A DNA stretch of 10,694 nucleotides from an uncultured Clostridia bacterium (GCA_937891215.1 CALAEU010000333.1:1-10694), one strand, 5' to 3'; shown: positions 1-6,653, counted from the stretch's first letter. Program-made: numbers and translations. Notes: a model not told the origin generated them from the letters alone.

Positions 1-51
1 TGTTTTTTATCATCTTTATTAAAAATTAAAAAGTAAAATTAAAATTTATTT

Positions 52-58
52 AAAGGGG
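52..58 (+). promoter_or_regulatory. Ribosome binding site of the phosphatase-family gene
   Basis: AAAGGGG lies 8 bases before the ATG at 67 and fixes that start. The rest of positions 1-66 is almost pure A/T. I see no convincing -35/-10 pair in it, so the promoter may lie outside the window. Confidence 0.7.
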
Positions 59-66
59 TCTTTAAA

Positions 67-840
67 ATGTCTGAAAAAGTAATTTTAGTATTAGTTGACG
101 GTATGCGTCCTGATGGTATGATGCAGTGCGGTAATCCATTTGCAGAAAAACTCATAAAAGAGAGTACATATTCTCTTACAGCACAGACTGTTATGCCATC
201 TGTAACACTTCCTTGTCACCTGGCTTTATTCCACAGTGTTGACCCAATGCGCCATGGTATTTTATCAAATACTTATGTACCACAGGTAAGACCAATTGAA
301 AGCCTTTTTGACCGTCTTGATAACCATGACAAAAAATGTGCATTTTTCTACACATGGGAAGAACTCAGGGATTTGTCAAGACCTGATCATCTTCACACAG
401 CACTTTGCTTAAATCAACACAAACAAAGCGATACCGACACCAAAATTACAGATGCTGCTATTAAGTATATCAATGAAGAAAATCCGGATTTCTTATTCCT
501 TTATTTAGGTGAAACGGATGAAGTCGGCGGTCACGATTGCGGTTGGATGAGTGAGCAGTATATGAAGAGTGTAAGCAAGGCTCTTTCTTGTACAGAAAAG
601 CTCAAGAATAGTATTCCTGATGATTACACGATAATTCTTCTTGCAGACCACGGCGGTCACGACCGTTGCCATGGTGACGATATTCCTGAAGATATGACAA
701 TTCCGATTGTGTTCTGTGGTAATCGTTTCGAAAAAGGTAAAGAATTAGGTGCAATTTCAATTAAAGATGTCGCAGTGACAATTGCAAAGCTTCTTGAGGT
801 AAGCCCTGCTAAAGAGTGGGAAGGAACTTCGGTTATCTAA
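67..840 (+). CDS. Alkaline phosphatase superfamily hydrolase (type I phosphodiesterase / nucleotide pyrophosphatase-like)
   Basis: This 257-residue protein has no signal peptide or membrane segment, so it is probably cytoplasmic. Family landmarks are in order. An N-terminal strand ends in the metal-binding Asp (VLVDG, D11). TVMPSVTLPCH follows, where T47 sits at the nucleophile position. A TDEVGGHDCG segment (D151, H156) corresponds to the second metal site, and LLADHGGHD (D194, H195, H198) plus H202 complete the dinuclear metal centre. Members of PF01663 hydrolyse phosphodiesters, pyrophosphates or phosphonates; the substrate cannot be told from sequence. At this length it is a minimal core without large insertions. 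The usual DxxGH motif appears as DEVGGH, one residue longer. The ATG is well placed, with AAAGGGG at 52-58 eight bases upstream. The gene stands alone and ends at a strong hairpin. Family assignment is firm, precise reaction unknown. Confidence 0.88.
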   Translation: MSEKVILVLVDGMRPDGMMQCGNPFAEKLIKESTYSLTAQTVMPSVTLPCHLALFHSVDPMRHGILSNTYVPQVRPIESLFDRLDNHDKKCAFFYTWEELRDLSRPDHLHTALCLNQHKQSDTDTKITDAAIKYINEENPDFLFLYLGETDEVGGHDCGWMSEQYMKSVSKALSCTEKLKNSIPDDYTIILLADHGGHDRCHGDDIPEDMTIPIVFCGNRFEKGKELGAISIKDVAVTIAKLLEVSPAKEWEGTSVI

Positions 841-846
841 AAACTA

Positions 847-884
847 CACTCCGATTGAAAAGTTTTAATTTTTCAATCGGAGTG
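847..884. terminator. Bidirectional intrinsic terminator between convergent genes
   Basis: CACTCCGATTGAAAA (847-861) is perfectly complementary to 870-884, giving a 15-bp stem around an 8-base loop (GTTTTAAT). It fills nearly all of the 49-base gap between the phosphatase stop (840) and the stop of the minus-strand SpoIID-like gene (890). The stem has an A-run at its base on the loop side. The tracts after it are moderately T-rich on both strands (GATTGTTTATT on plus, TAGTTTTAG on minus). Position and symmetry support a terminator shared by both genes. Confidence 0.85.
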
Positions 885-889
885 ATTGT

Positions 890-1900
890 TTATTGCTGGA
901 TGTCTGTACCTCTATAATAATGTTTTAAAATTTCATCATAAGTACTGCCTTGTCGTGCCATAAAGTCTGCACCATACTGGCTCATTCCGACTCCGTGACC
1001 GTAACCACTTACTTTAAAAGTAACTTCGTTTTCGGTTGCGGTTATTTTAAATGCAGAGCTTCTTAAAGAAAATGCAGAGCGTATCTGTTCACCAGTAAGA
1101 TTCTTTTTGTTAATTTCGATTTTTAAAACTGTTCCTGCCTTCGAGGTTTTGCTTTTGCCGATTATATCTTTTAGATTTGCTTTTGAATTTATTGAAACAT
1201 CAAGGTCTTTCATTATTGATATAAATTGCGATTTAGTGAATGTATTTGTTGATGAATATTGTGGGGAAAGTGTGTCACCACTGCTTTTTACACTTACTAA
1301 GTATGGAATTTTTTCTCCCCACACATTTTCTGCGCTTTCTGTAGTGCCTGTACATATTGCAGAAAAAGCACACAGGCAATATTCACCGTCATAAGTTAAA
1401 AATTCTCCCTCGACCTCTTTTACAATTGTTTCCAGTTTGGATTCGTATTTCTGGTAGTCTTCGCCCCATTTTTCTTTGCGTTCTTCCCTTGTTAAATACC
1501 CCTGGTGAGTGGCAGGGTTGTCTGAAATATCGGCACCATTAATTGTTGATTTGTCTTTAGAATTTTTTAGTCTTAAACTGTTAGTGTAACACGCAATTGC
1601 CTGTGCTTTCAATGCTTCTTCGTGGTACATAAGTGGCATTTCTGCCGCTACGCTTCCGCACACATATTCGAATTCGCTCACAGTTAAATTTTTCTTTGTA
1701 TCACTTAAAAATACTGTTATTACATTTTCTTCGGAGGTGTCGCTATCAGCTTTTTTGGTGTTTTCAACTTTGTCCGATGTTGTTTGTTCATCAGTAATTA
1801 TTGTGTTGTTTTGTGAAGCGACATCACCCGAAAGAAGTGCGACAGGTGTAATTATTAGCGAAATGAATATAAAAACGATAGAAATTAAATAATTTTTCAT
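890..1900 (-). CDS. Membrane-anchored SpoIID/LytB-domain protein (probable peptidoglycan lytic transglycosylase)
   Basis: This 336-residue protein starts with a hydrophobic segment (about residues 4-24) preceded by a Lys, a signal anchor or signal peptide. A Ser/Thr/Asp/Lys-rich linker (about 27-58) follows. The SpoIID domain is complete. VCGSVAAEMP contains E87, which matches the catalytic Glu of SpoIID. EALKAQAIACYTNS follows. A middle block holds FSAICTGTTESAENVWG and PYLVSV, and the C-terminus has GYGHGVGMSQYGA and ILKHYYRGT. SpoIID family enzymes cleave denuded glycan strands, classically during forespore engulfment. With no spoIIQ, murA or other sporulation gene beside it, this could be a paralogue with a vegetative wall role rather than true spoIID. 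In place of the usual FSTSGGRT-like block it has FSAICTGTTE. The best AGGA ribosome site lies about 16 bases before the ATG, rather far. It is divergent from citrate synthase and convergent with the phosphatase gene. Confidence 0.9.
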   Translation of the reverse strand: MKNYLISIVFIFISLIITPVALLSGDVASQNNTIITDEQTTSDKVENTKKADSDTSEENVITVFLSDTKKNLTVSEFEYVCGSVAAEMPLMYHEEALKAQAIACYTNSLRLKNSKDKSTINGADISDNPATHQGYLTREERKEKWGEDYQKYESKLETIVKEVEGEFLTYDGEYCLCAFSAICTGTTESAENVWGEKIPYLVSVKSSGDTLSPQYSSTNTFTKSQFISIMKDLDVSINSKANLKDIIGKSKTSKAGTVLKIEINKKNLTGEQIRSAFSLRSSAFKITATENEVTFKVSGYGHGVGMSQYGADFMARQGSTYDEILKHYYRGTDIQQ

Positions 1901-1933
1901 AATATTTATGATACCATCCTTTTGCTTTTAATA

Positions 1934-1962
1934 TTGACTTTTCTTTTGTTTTGTTATAAAAT
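1934..1962 (+). promoter_or_regulatory. Predicted sigma-A-type promoter for citrate synthase and downstream genes
   Basis: TTGACT (1934-1939) is followed after 17 bases by TAAAAT (1957-1962), one mismatch each from the -35 and -10 consensus. It lies in the 119-base divergent region between the SpoIID-like gene and citrate synthase, with about 57 bases from the -10 to the start codon. An overlapping TGTTATAAA could serve as an alternative extended -10 at 15-base spacing. The A/T richness of the region lowers certainty. Confidence 0.55.
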
Positions 1963-2007
1963 AATATGAATTATTTTTTTGTTTAATAACCTAGAGTAAA
2001 AAAGATT

Positions 2008-2022
2008 GGAGTGGAAATTTTG
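2008..2022 (+). promoter_or_regulatory. Ribosome binding site and TTG start that define citrate synthase
   Basis: GGAGTGG (2008-2014) is the only good Shine-Dalgarno sequence here. It overlaps the upstream in-frame GTG at 2011, so that GTG cannot be the start it serves. The TTG at 2020 lies 8 bases after GGAG, the normal distance. TTG at 2020 is therefore preferred, making the protein three residues shorter than the longest reading. Confidence 0.75.
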
Positions 2023-3429
2023 CCGACATATATTTCACCTATTCCTAATGATGCACTTACACCACTTTGTGATGAAATTAAAAAGAATAGTGCTATCTCT
2101 CAGGAATACTTTGAAAAATTTGATGTTAAAAGAGGCCTTCGTAACCGTGACGGTAGTGGCGTTATGGCAGGTCTTAGTAAGATATGCTCGGTAGAAGGCT
2201 ACTATATTAAAGACTGCGAAAGAACCCCTATTGACGGTAAACTTATTTATCGCGGTATTGATTTACAGGATATAGTTACAGGTTGTAGAAGTGAAAACCG
2301 CTTTGGTTACGAAGAGGTTTCTTATTTACTCCTTTTTGGCAATCTACCAACAAAAGAACAACTCACAAACTTCAGAAAAATTCTTGCTGCTGCAAGAGAG
2401 CTCCCTGAAGATTTCATTGAAGATATGATTATTAAAGCGCCATCACCAAATATTATGAACAAACTTGCACGTTCAGTACTTGCGCTTTATTCTTATGACG
2501 ATAATCCTGACGATTTATCAATTGAAAATGTGCTTCGTCAGAGTTTACAGATTTTAGCACAATTGCCTACAATTATGACTTATGCTTATCAGGTTAAAAG
2601 AAGACATTACTACAAAAAGAGTATGTATATTCATCCTATTAAACCTGAACATTCAACTGCAGAGTCGATTCTTTATACAACTCGTTCAAACCGTACATTT
2701 ACAGATGAAGAAGCAAAACTTTTAGACCTTTGCCTTATTCTTCACGCAGAACACGGTGGCGGAAACAACTCCGCATTTGCAACAAGAGTTCTTTCTTCAA
2801 GTGGTACAGATACTTATGCGGCTCTTGCTGCTGGTATTGGTTCACTTAAAGGGCCACGTCACGGTGGTGCAAATATCAAAGTTGTTGAAATGCTCAATTA
2901 TTTAAAGCATGATGTAAGCGATATTACAAACGAAGGTCAGGTTGCTGACTTCCTTAAAAATGTTATAAATAAAAAAGCTGGTGACGGTAGTGGTCTTGTT
3001 TATGGTATGGGCCACGCGGTTTACACGCTTTCTGACCCTCGTGAAAAAATTCTTAAAGCAGAAGCAGAAAGTTTTGCAGAAAAAGCAGGCTTTGGCGATG
3101 AATTCAAAGCACTTTCACTTATTGAGCAACTTACTCCTGAAATTTTTGCAAAAGAAAAGGGACAAAATAAAAAAATCTGTGCAAATATCGACCTTTATTC
3201 AGGACTTATTTACCAGATGTTAAGAATTCCAGAAGACCTTTACACACCACTTTTTGCTATTGCTCGTGTGGCTGGTTGGTCTGCTCACAGAATTGAAGAA
3301 CTTATTGCAGGTAACAGAGTAATAAGACCTGCTTATAAGAGTGTTGCCGCTCCTACTAAATATACTCCAATTGATGAAAGAGAAAGTTCAACAGGAACTT
3401 CAAAGTATATTCCTTTGGACGAAAGATAA
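2020..3429 (+). CDS. Citrate synthase (citrate/2-methylcitrate synthase family)
   Basis: It condenses oxaloacetate with acetyl-CoA to citrate, the entry step of the (often partial) TCA branch that supplies 2-oxoglutarate and glutamate in anaerobes. From the TTG start it has 469 residues, on the long side for the family because of an N-terminal extension. An N-terminal GKLIYRGID motif is present. All three catalytic residues are recognisable: H245 in HAEHGGGNN, H281 in GPRHGGAN, and D391 in NIDLYSG. GMGHAVYTLSDPR holds substrate-binding His and Arg. The C-terminus is AYKSV followed by a repeated KYxPxDER tail. The family includes 2-methylcitrate synthases, and sequence alone does not exclude that. 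No aconitase or isocitrate dehydrogenase gene is adjacent. It heads a plus-strand run under the predicted promoter at 1934-1962, and no terminator separates it from the next gene 34 bases on. Confidence 0.93.
   Translation: MPTYISPIPNDALTPLCDEIKKNSAISQEYFEKFDVKRGLRNRDGSGVMAGLSKICSVEGYYIKDCERTPIDGKLIYRGIDLQDIVTGCRSENRFGYEEVSYLLLFGNLPTKEQLTNFRKILAAARELPEDFIEDMIIKAPSPNIMNKLARSVLALYSYDDNPDDLSIENVLRQSLQILAQLPTIMTYAYQVKRRHYYKKSMYIHPIKPEHSTAESILYTTRSNRTFTDEEAKLLDLCLILHAEHGGGNNSAFATRVLSSSGTDTYAALAAGIGSLKGPRHGGANIKVVEMLNYLKHDVSDITNEGQVADFLKNVINKKAGDGSGLVYGMGHAVYTLSDPREKILKAEAESFAEKAGFGDEFKALSLIEQLTPEIFAKEKGQNKKICANIDLYSGLIYQMLRIPEDLYTPLFAIARVAGWSAHRIEELIAGNRVIRPAYKSVAAPTKYTPIDERESSTGTSKYIPLDER
3358..3426 (+). 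repeat. Duplicated C-terminal octapeptide KY[T/I]P[I/L]DER in citrate synthase
   Basis: The end of the protein carries KYTPIDER (3358-3381) and, after a 7-residue spacer ESSTGTS, KYIPLDER (3403-3426) directly before the stop. The two copies are similar in protein but differ at many synonymous positions, so the duplication is not recent. Confidence 0.8.
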
Positions 3430-3463
3430 ATTTATTACATAAAATAACGGAAAGGGTTAAGTT

Positions 3464-6400
3464 ATGAAGCGAATTAAAGGTGCTTATGAAGCAATTAAAT
3501 TGCGTTATTTATTGTTCATATTTGCCGTTGCAACGCTCATTGCGTTGCCAATAAGAGTTTATGAGCTTTTAGCGTTAGTTGATAATAAAACAGGCTTTTA
3601 TACTGAAGACAGTGGAATAATCTATTTACTTTACGGGATTCTTTTGCTGGTTGTCGGTGCATTTATTATCCTTTCATTTATAAGTAAAGAAGTGCCGTCG
3701 CCGAAATTACCTGAGAGCAAAAATATGCTTTTGGGTGTTTCATCGTCGATTTTAGGTGTCGCATTTTTAATTGATGTATTTTCAGTATTATTCAAAATTC
3801 TTCCATCAAGACAGGCTATGTCTGCATATCTTCCGACATTAATTCAGAATATTACTGGAGGTGGCGGAGCATTTATAATTCTCCAGTTAGTATTTGCAAT
3901 TCTTTCAATCTTTTATATTGGTGTATATGCTATTTCGCATTTAACAGGTAACGGACAATATAAAGAATTTAAAATTTTAGCACTTTCGCCTTTGTGTTGG
4001 GCTATTACAAGACTCGTTTCAAAACTTATGAATGCTATAAGTTTTACAAGTGTTTCAGAGTTACTCTTTGAAATAATTATGCTTGTATTCCTTATGCTTT
4101 TCTTCCTGACATTTGCAAGAATTACTTCGGGTATTTTTACCGAAGACAGTATGTGGGGAATTTATGGTTATGGTCTCTCAGCAGCACTTTTTGCAGGACT
4201 TATCACAATTCCAAGATTAGTAATGATTGTTGTTGGTAGAGGTACAGTTGAAGGTAATCCGTTTAATTTTGCTGATATTGCGTGTCTTATTTTTATCGTT
4301 TCATATATTTTTGCCTCTCTCGGTATTGGATTTAAATCAAATCGTGAAGAATATTACGATAATGGTGATTTAGATAATGATGATTATGGAGAAGAAATCA
4401 TCGCAACAAACGCAGGTATTCCAAAACGTACAGATGATTCTTTGCCAATAATTACATCACGTCCACAAGTAGCGGTGGCACAAGAAAAAGAAGAGTCGGT
4501 TATCGAAAATTATAATGGGACTAATGATATTGAAGATTTAATCGAAGAAAACAACGAAGTTTACAACTATAGCGATTCAAACCCATTTATAGAAAGCACA
4601 GGTAGTTTTAAAGAAAACGAAACTGGTGATATGGATAACGAAAATGATATATACTCAGTTACATCTTCTTATGAAAGTGGTGTGCAAAGTTATAGTAGCG
4701 AAGTTTCATATACACCAGAAGCGAGTCCAGTTATAAATGAAACTTCGTTAGCAGAAACTTATACTGCACCAGTAAATGCTGAACCTGTAAAGCGTGGCAG
4801 AGGCAGACCAAGAAAGAACCCACTTCCTGAAGAAATTCCTTCACCAGTAGCAGAAACTCCAGTTGAAGAAGTGAAACGTGGTCGTGGCAGACCGAGAAAA
4901 AATCCACTTCCTGAAGCTACTGCAACTGTGGTTGCAACTCAGTTGCAACCAGCAGAAATACAGGAAGCATCAGTTGAAGAAGTAAAACGCGGTCGTGGCA
5001 GACCAAGAAAAAACCCTGTTCCAGAACCAGTTCCAGCGGAAGAAAAGCGTGGTCGCGGAAGACCTAAAAAAGTTCTTACCCCTGAACAGATAGCTGAAAT
5101 GGAAGCAGCGGCTGCTGCAAAACAGGCAGAAAAAGAAAGAAAAGCAGAAGAACGTCGTAAGGCAGAAGAAGCAAGACGTGCTGAAATGGAAAGACGAGCA
5201 GAAGAACGTCGCTTAGCACAGGAAGCTAAAAAAGCTGAAGCTGAAAGAAAAGCGGAAGAACGCCGTCTGGCACAGGAAGCAAGAAGAGCAGAGGCTGCAA
5301 GAATTGCCGAGGAAAAAAGACTGGCAGCAGAGGCTAAAAGAGCGGAAGCAGCAAGAATTGCTGAAGAAAAAAGATTAGCAGAAGAAGCTCGTAAAGCGGA
5401 AGAAGCACGAATTGCCGAAGAAAAAAGATTGGCAGAGGAAGCTCGTAAAGCGGAAGAAGCAAGGATTGCTGAAGAACTCAGAAAAAGAGAAGAAGCTCGT
5501 AAAGCTGAAGAGGCAAGAAAGGCAGAAGAAGCTCGTAGGGCAGAAGAAGCACGCAGACTCGAAGAAGAAAGGAAACGTGCAGAAGCTGAAAGAATAAGAC
5601 TTGAAGAAGAGCGTAAAGCTGAACTTATAAGAAAAGCGGAAGAGGCTCGCAGAGCAGAAGAAGCAAGAATCGCTGAAAAAGCACGTCTTCTTGAAGAACA
5701 AAGAAAAGCAGAAGAGGCTCGTAAAGCAGAAGAAGCAAGAATTGCTGAAGAAGTCAGAAAACGTGAAGCGGCAAGGTTAGCAGAAGAAGCTCGTAAAGCG
5801 GAGGAAGCTCGTCGTATTGAAGAAATGCGTCGTCTTGAAGAAGCACGCAAAGCAGAAGAAGCAAGAAGACAAGCTGAAGAAGAAGCAAGAAGACAAGCTG
5901 AAGCTCGTAGAGCGGAAGAACAGAGAAAGGCTGAAGAAGCAAGGCTCAGAGAAGAAGCAAGACGCAAAATGGAAGAATCAAAGCGTCAGGCAGAAGAAGC
6001 TCGTCGTGTAGAAGAAATGCGCAAAGCAGAAATGGCTCGTAAAGCAGAAGAAGCAAGAAAAGCCGCAAAAATTTCTGTAGAAGATGTAGTAGATGTTGCA
6101 GTAAAAGGTGGCAGTGCAATAGCAAGTGCGTCAGCTGACTCAGCAATAAAAAAACCTGCCCCACCACCAATGGTATCTTCTAAGAAAACTGCAAAACCTG
6201 AACCTGTTGTAGAAAAAAAGAATGAAAAAATATCAGTCACACCGCCAGAGCAAGTGACTTACACTGCAAGTGATGATGACGAATATGAAATTTATGAAGA
6301 ATACATTCCATTTGACAACAAGGTAGACGACGAAGAAGTTGCACCAGCAGATTTCGGAAGACTTTCATACATTGATTTATATGATAATAACGATGATGAT

Positions 6401-6643
6401 AGTGCTAACGACTTTGTTTTCTCGGAAGCAGAAGAAGAAAAAGAAGATGATGGTGAGTTTAACTATGGCGTTAAGGTTGTAAGAAAGAGAAAACGTCAGA
6501 GTTCAGCAAATAGCGAAAAAGCCCCTGTTAAAGAAATTGTTTTAACAGATGAAAACGCACCAGAAGTTCAACCAAATATTGATGGTAATGCAATGCTTTC
6601 TCTTGCAGAAATGAAAAAACGAAATAATAAGAATAGATTTTAG
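3464..6643 (+). CDS. Large polytopic membrane protein with AT-hook-like motifs and a very long charged helix; function unknown
   Basis: I do not recognise a named family. The 1059-residue protein has clear segments. Residues 1-290 hold about 7-8 hydrophobic helices (near 14-33, 52-73, 88-112, 135-160, 167-185, 197-220, 233-257, 270-290). Residues 291-440 are an acidic, Asn/Ser/Glu-rich linker. Four KRGRGRP[R/K]K motifs lie at 443-536, followed by an E/K/R/A-rich helix at about 541-869. The tail (870-1059) has a Pro/Lys part, acidic patches such as SDDDEYE and a basic VRKRKRQ cluster near 1005-1012. Basic residues around the first helices and the highly charged tail suggest a cytoplasmic C-terminal arm. 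AT-hooks bind the minor groove of AT-rich DNA, so a membrane-to-DNA tether is plausible but inferred. The helix resembles TolA domain II in composition only. The start has GGAAAGGG upstream. The next gene follows after 10 bases, so the two are probably co-transcribed. Confidence 0.9.
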   Translation: MKRIKGAYEAIKLRYLLFIFAVATLIALPIRVYELLALVDNKTGFYTEDSGIIYLLYGILLLVVGAFIILSFISKEVPSPKLPESKNMLLGVSSSILGVAFLIDVFSVLFKILPSRQAMSAYLPTLIQNITGGGGAFIILQLVFAILSIFYIGVYAISHLTGNGQYKEFKILALSPLCWAITRLVSKLMNAISFTSVSELLFEIIMLVFLMLFFLTFARITSGIFTEDSMWGIYGYGLSAALFAGLITIPRLVMIVVGRGTVEGNPFNFADIACLIFIVSYIFASLGIGFKSNREEYYDNGDLDNDDYGEEIIATNAGIPKRTDDSLPIITSRPQVAVAQEKEESVIENYNGTNDIEDLIEENNEVYNYSDSNPFIESTGSFKENETGDMDNENDIYSVTSSYESGVQSYSSEVSYTPEASPVINETSLAETYTAPVNAEPVKRGRGRPRKNPLPEEIPSPVAETPVEEVKRGRGRPRKNPLPEATATVVATQLQPAEIQEASVEEVKRGRGRPRKNPVPEPVPAEEKRGRGRPKKVLTPEQIAEMEAAAAAKQAEKERKAEERRKAEEARRAEMERRAEERRLAQEAKKAEAERKAEERRLAQEARRAEAARIAEEKRLAAEAKRAEAARIAEEKRLAEEARKAEEARIAEEKRLAEEARKAEEARIAEELRKREEARKAEEARKAEEARRAEEARRLEEERKRAEAERIRLEEERKAELIRKAEEARRAEEARIAEKARLLEEQRKAEEARKAEEARIAEEVRKREAARLAEEARKAEEARRIEEMRRLEEARKAEEARRQAEEEARRQAEARRAEEQRKAEEARLREEARRKMEESKRQAEEARRVEEMRKAEMARKAEEARKAAKISVEDVVDVAVKGGSAIASASADSAIKKPAPPPMVSSKKTAKPEPVVEKKNEKISVTPPEQVTYTASDDDEYEIYEEYIPFDNKVDDEEVAPADFGRLSYIDLYDNNDDDSANDFVFSEAEEEKEDDGEFNYGVKVVRKRKRQSSANSEKAPVKEIVLTDENAPEVQPNIDGNAMLSLAEMKKRNNKNRF
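4790..5071 (+). repeat. Four AT-hook-like motifs (KRGRGRP[R/K]K) in the membrane protein
   Basis: The motifs are KRGRGRPRKNP at residues 443-453 (4790-4822), 471-481 (4874-4906) and 508-518 (4985-5017), and KRGRGRPKK at 528-536 (5045-5071). Each contains the GRGRP core of a canonical AT-hook flanked by basic residues. Three are followed by NP[L/V]PE, and VEEV precedes copies 2 and 3, so the repeat unit is larger than the hook. Spacing is 28, 37 and 20 residues through Pro/Ala/Glu-rich flexible linkers. AT-hooks normally occur in nuclear proteins; among bacteria, Myxococcus CarD is a known example. Confidence 0.85.
4930..4950. repeat. Perfect 21-base interrupted palindrome inside the AT-hook region
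   Basis: GGTTGCAAC (4930-4938), TCA, then GTTGCAACC (4942-4950) form a perfect 9-bp inverted repeat with a 3-base centre. The core GTTGCAAC is itself a palindrome, so it is also a direct repeat. It sits between hooks 2 and 3 and encodes VVATQLQP. It could be an RNA hairpin, a protein-binding site or chance. Confidence 0.6.
5084..6070 (+). other. Region coding for a roughly 330-residue E/K/R/A single helix
   Basis: Residues 541-869 contain almost only Ala, Glu, Lys, Arg and a few Leu, Ile, Gln and Met, with no Pro or Gly. Glu and Lys/Arg recur at i to i+4 spacing, the pattern of stable single alpha helices (ER/K helices). Large hydrophobic residues are too sparse and irregular for a regular heptad coiled coil. 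A fully extended helix of this length would reach about 49 nm, which is arithmetic from 0.15 nm per residue. Long open frames on other strands and phases here are by-products of the biased codons. Confidence 0.75.
5138..5515 (+). repeat. Seven tandem 18-residue (54-bp) units in the charged helix
   Basis: Residues 559-684 divide into seven consecutive 18-residue units with no gaps. Examples are RKAEERRLAQEARRAEAA (595-612) and RIAEEKRLAEEARKAEEA (631-648 and again 649-666). The two identical units differ at four of 54 bases, all synonymous. The period resumes at 685-702. After a 20-residue unit (703-722) it continues in four further units (723-794), then drifts. Eighteen residues equal five turns of an alpha helix at 3.6 residues per turn, so each unit presents the same faces without supercoiling. 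Confidence 0.85.
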
Positions 6644-6653
6644 GGAGTAAACA

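Noticed and set aside
1107..1542. Plus-strand open frames opposite the SpoIID-like gene
   Set aside because: They are antisense to a well-supported gene, have no ribosome site and encode nothing recognisable.
2011..2019. GTG at 2011 as start of citrate synthase
   Set aside because: It lies inside the Shine-Dalgarno sequence; the TTG at 2020 has the correct spacing.
3530..3548. 7-bp inverted repeat GCAACGC/GCGTTGC in the start of the large membrane protein gene
   Set aside because: Short, inside coding sequence of a membrane helix, with no T-tract; likely chance.
5138..5515. CRISPR-like or satellite repeat array
   Set aside because: The 54-bp units are coding, contiguous without spacers, and diverge mainly at synonymous positions.
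4939..5967. Long minus-strand open frame (342 codons) rich in Ala/Ser/Leu/Arg
   Set aside because: It is the exact antisense of the E/K/R/A repeat helix. GCA/GAA/AGA/CGT-rich codons lack stops in reverse. It has no ribosome site and no domain, and composition fully explains it.
5084..6070. Assignment as TolA or as an SMC-like protein from the KAEEAR helix
   Set aside because: TolA has one membrane helix and a C-terminal globular domain beside tolQ/tolR/tolB in Gram-negatives, none of which is here. There are no Walker motifs or hinge for SMC. The similarity is compositional.
5375..6240. Several short Lys-rich plus-strand and Phe/Leu/Ser-rich minus-strand frames in the repeat region
   Set aside because: They are frame-shifted readings of the same 54-bp repeats, with no start signals of their own.
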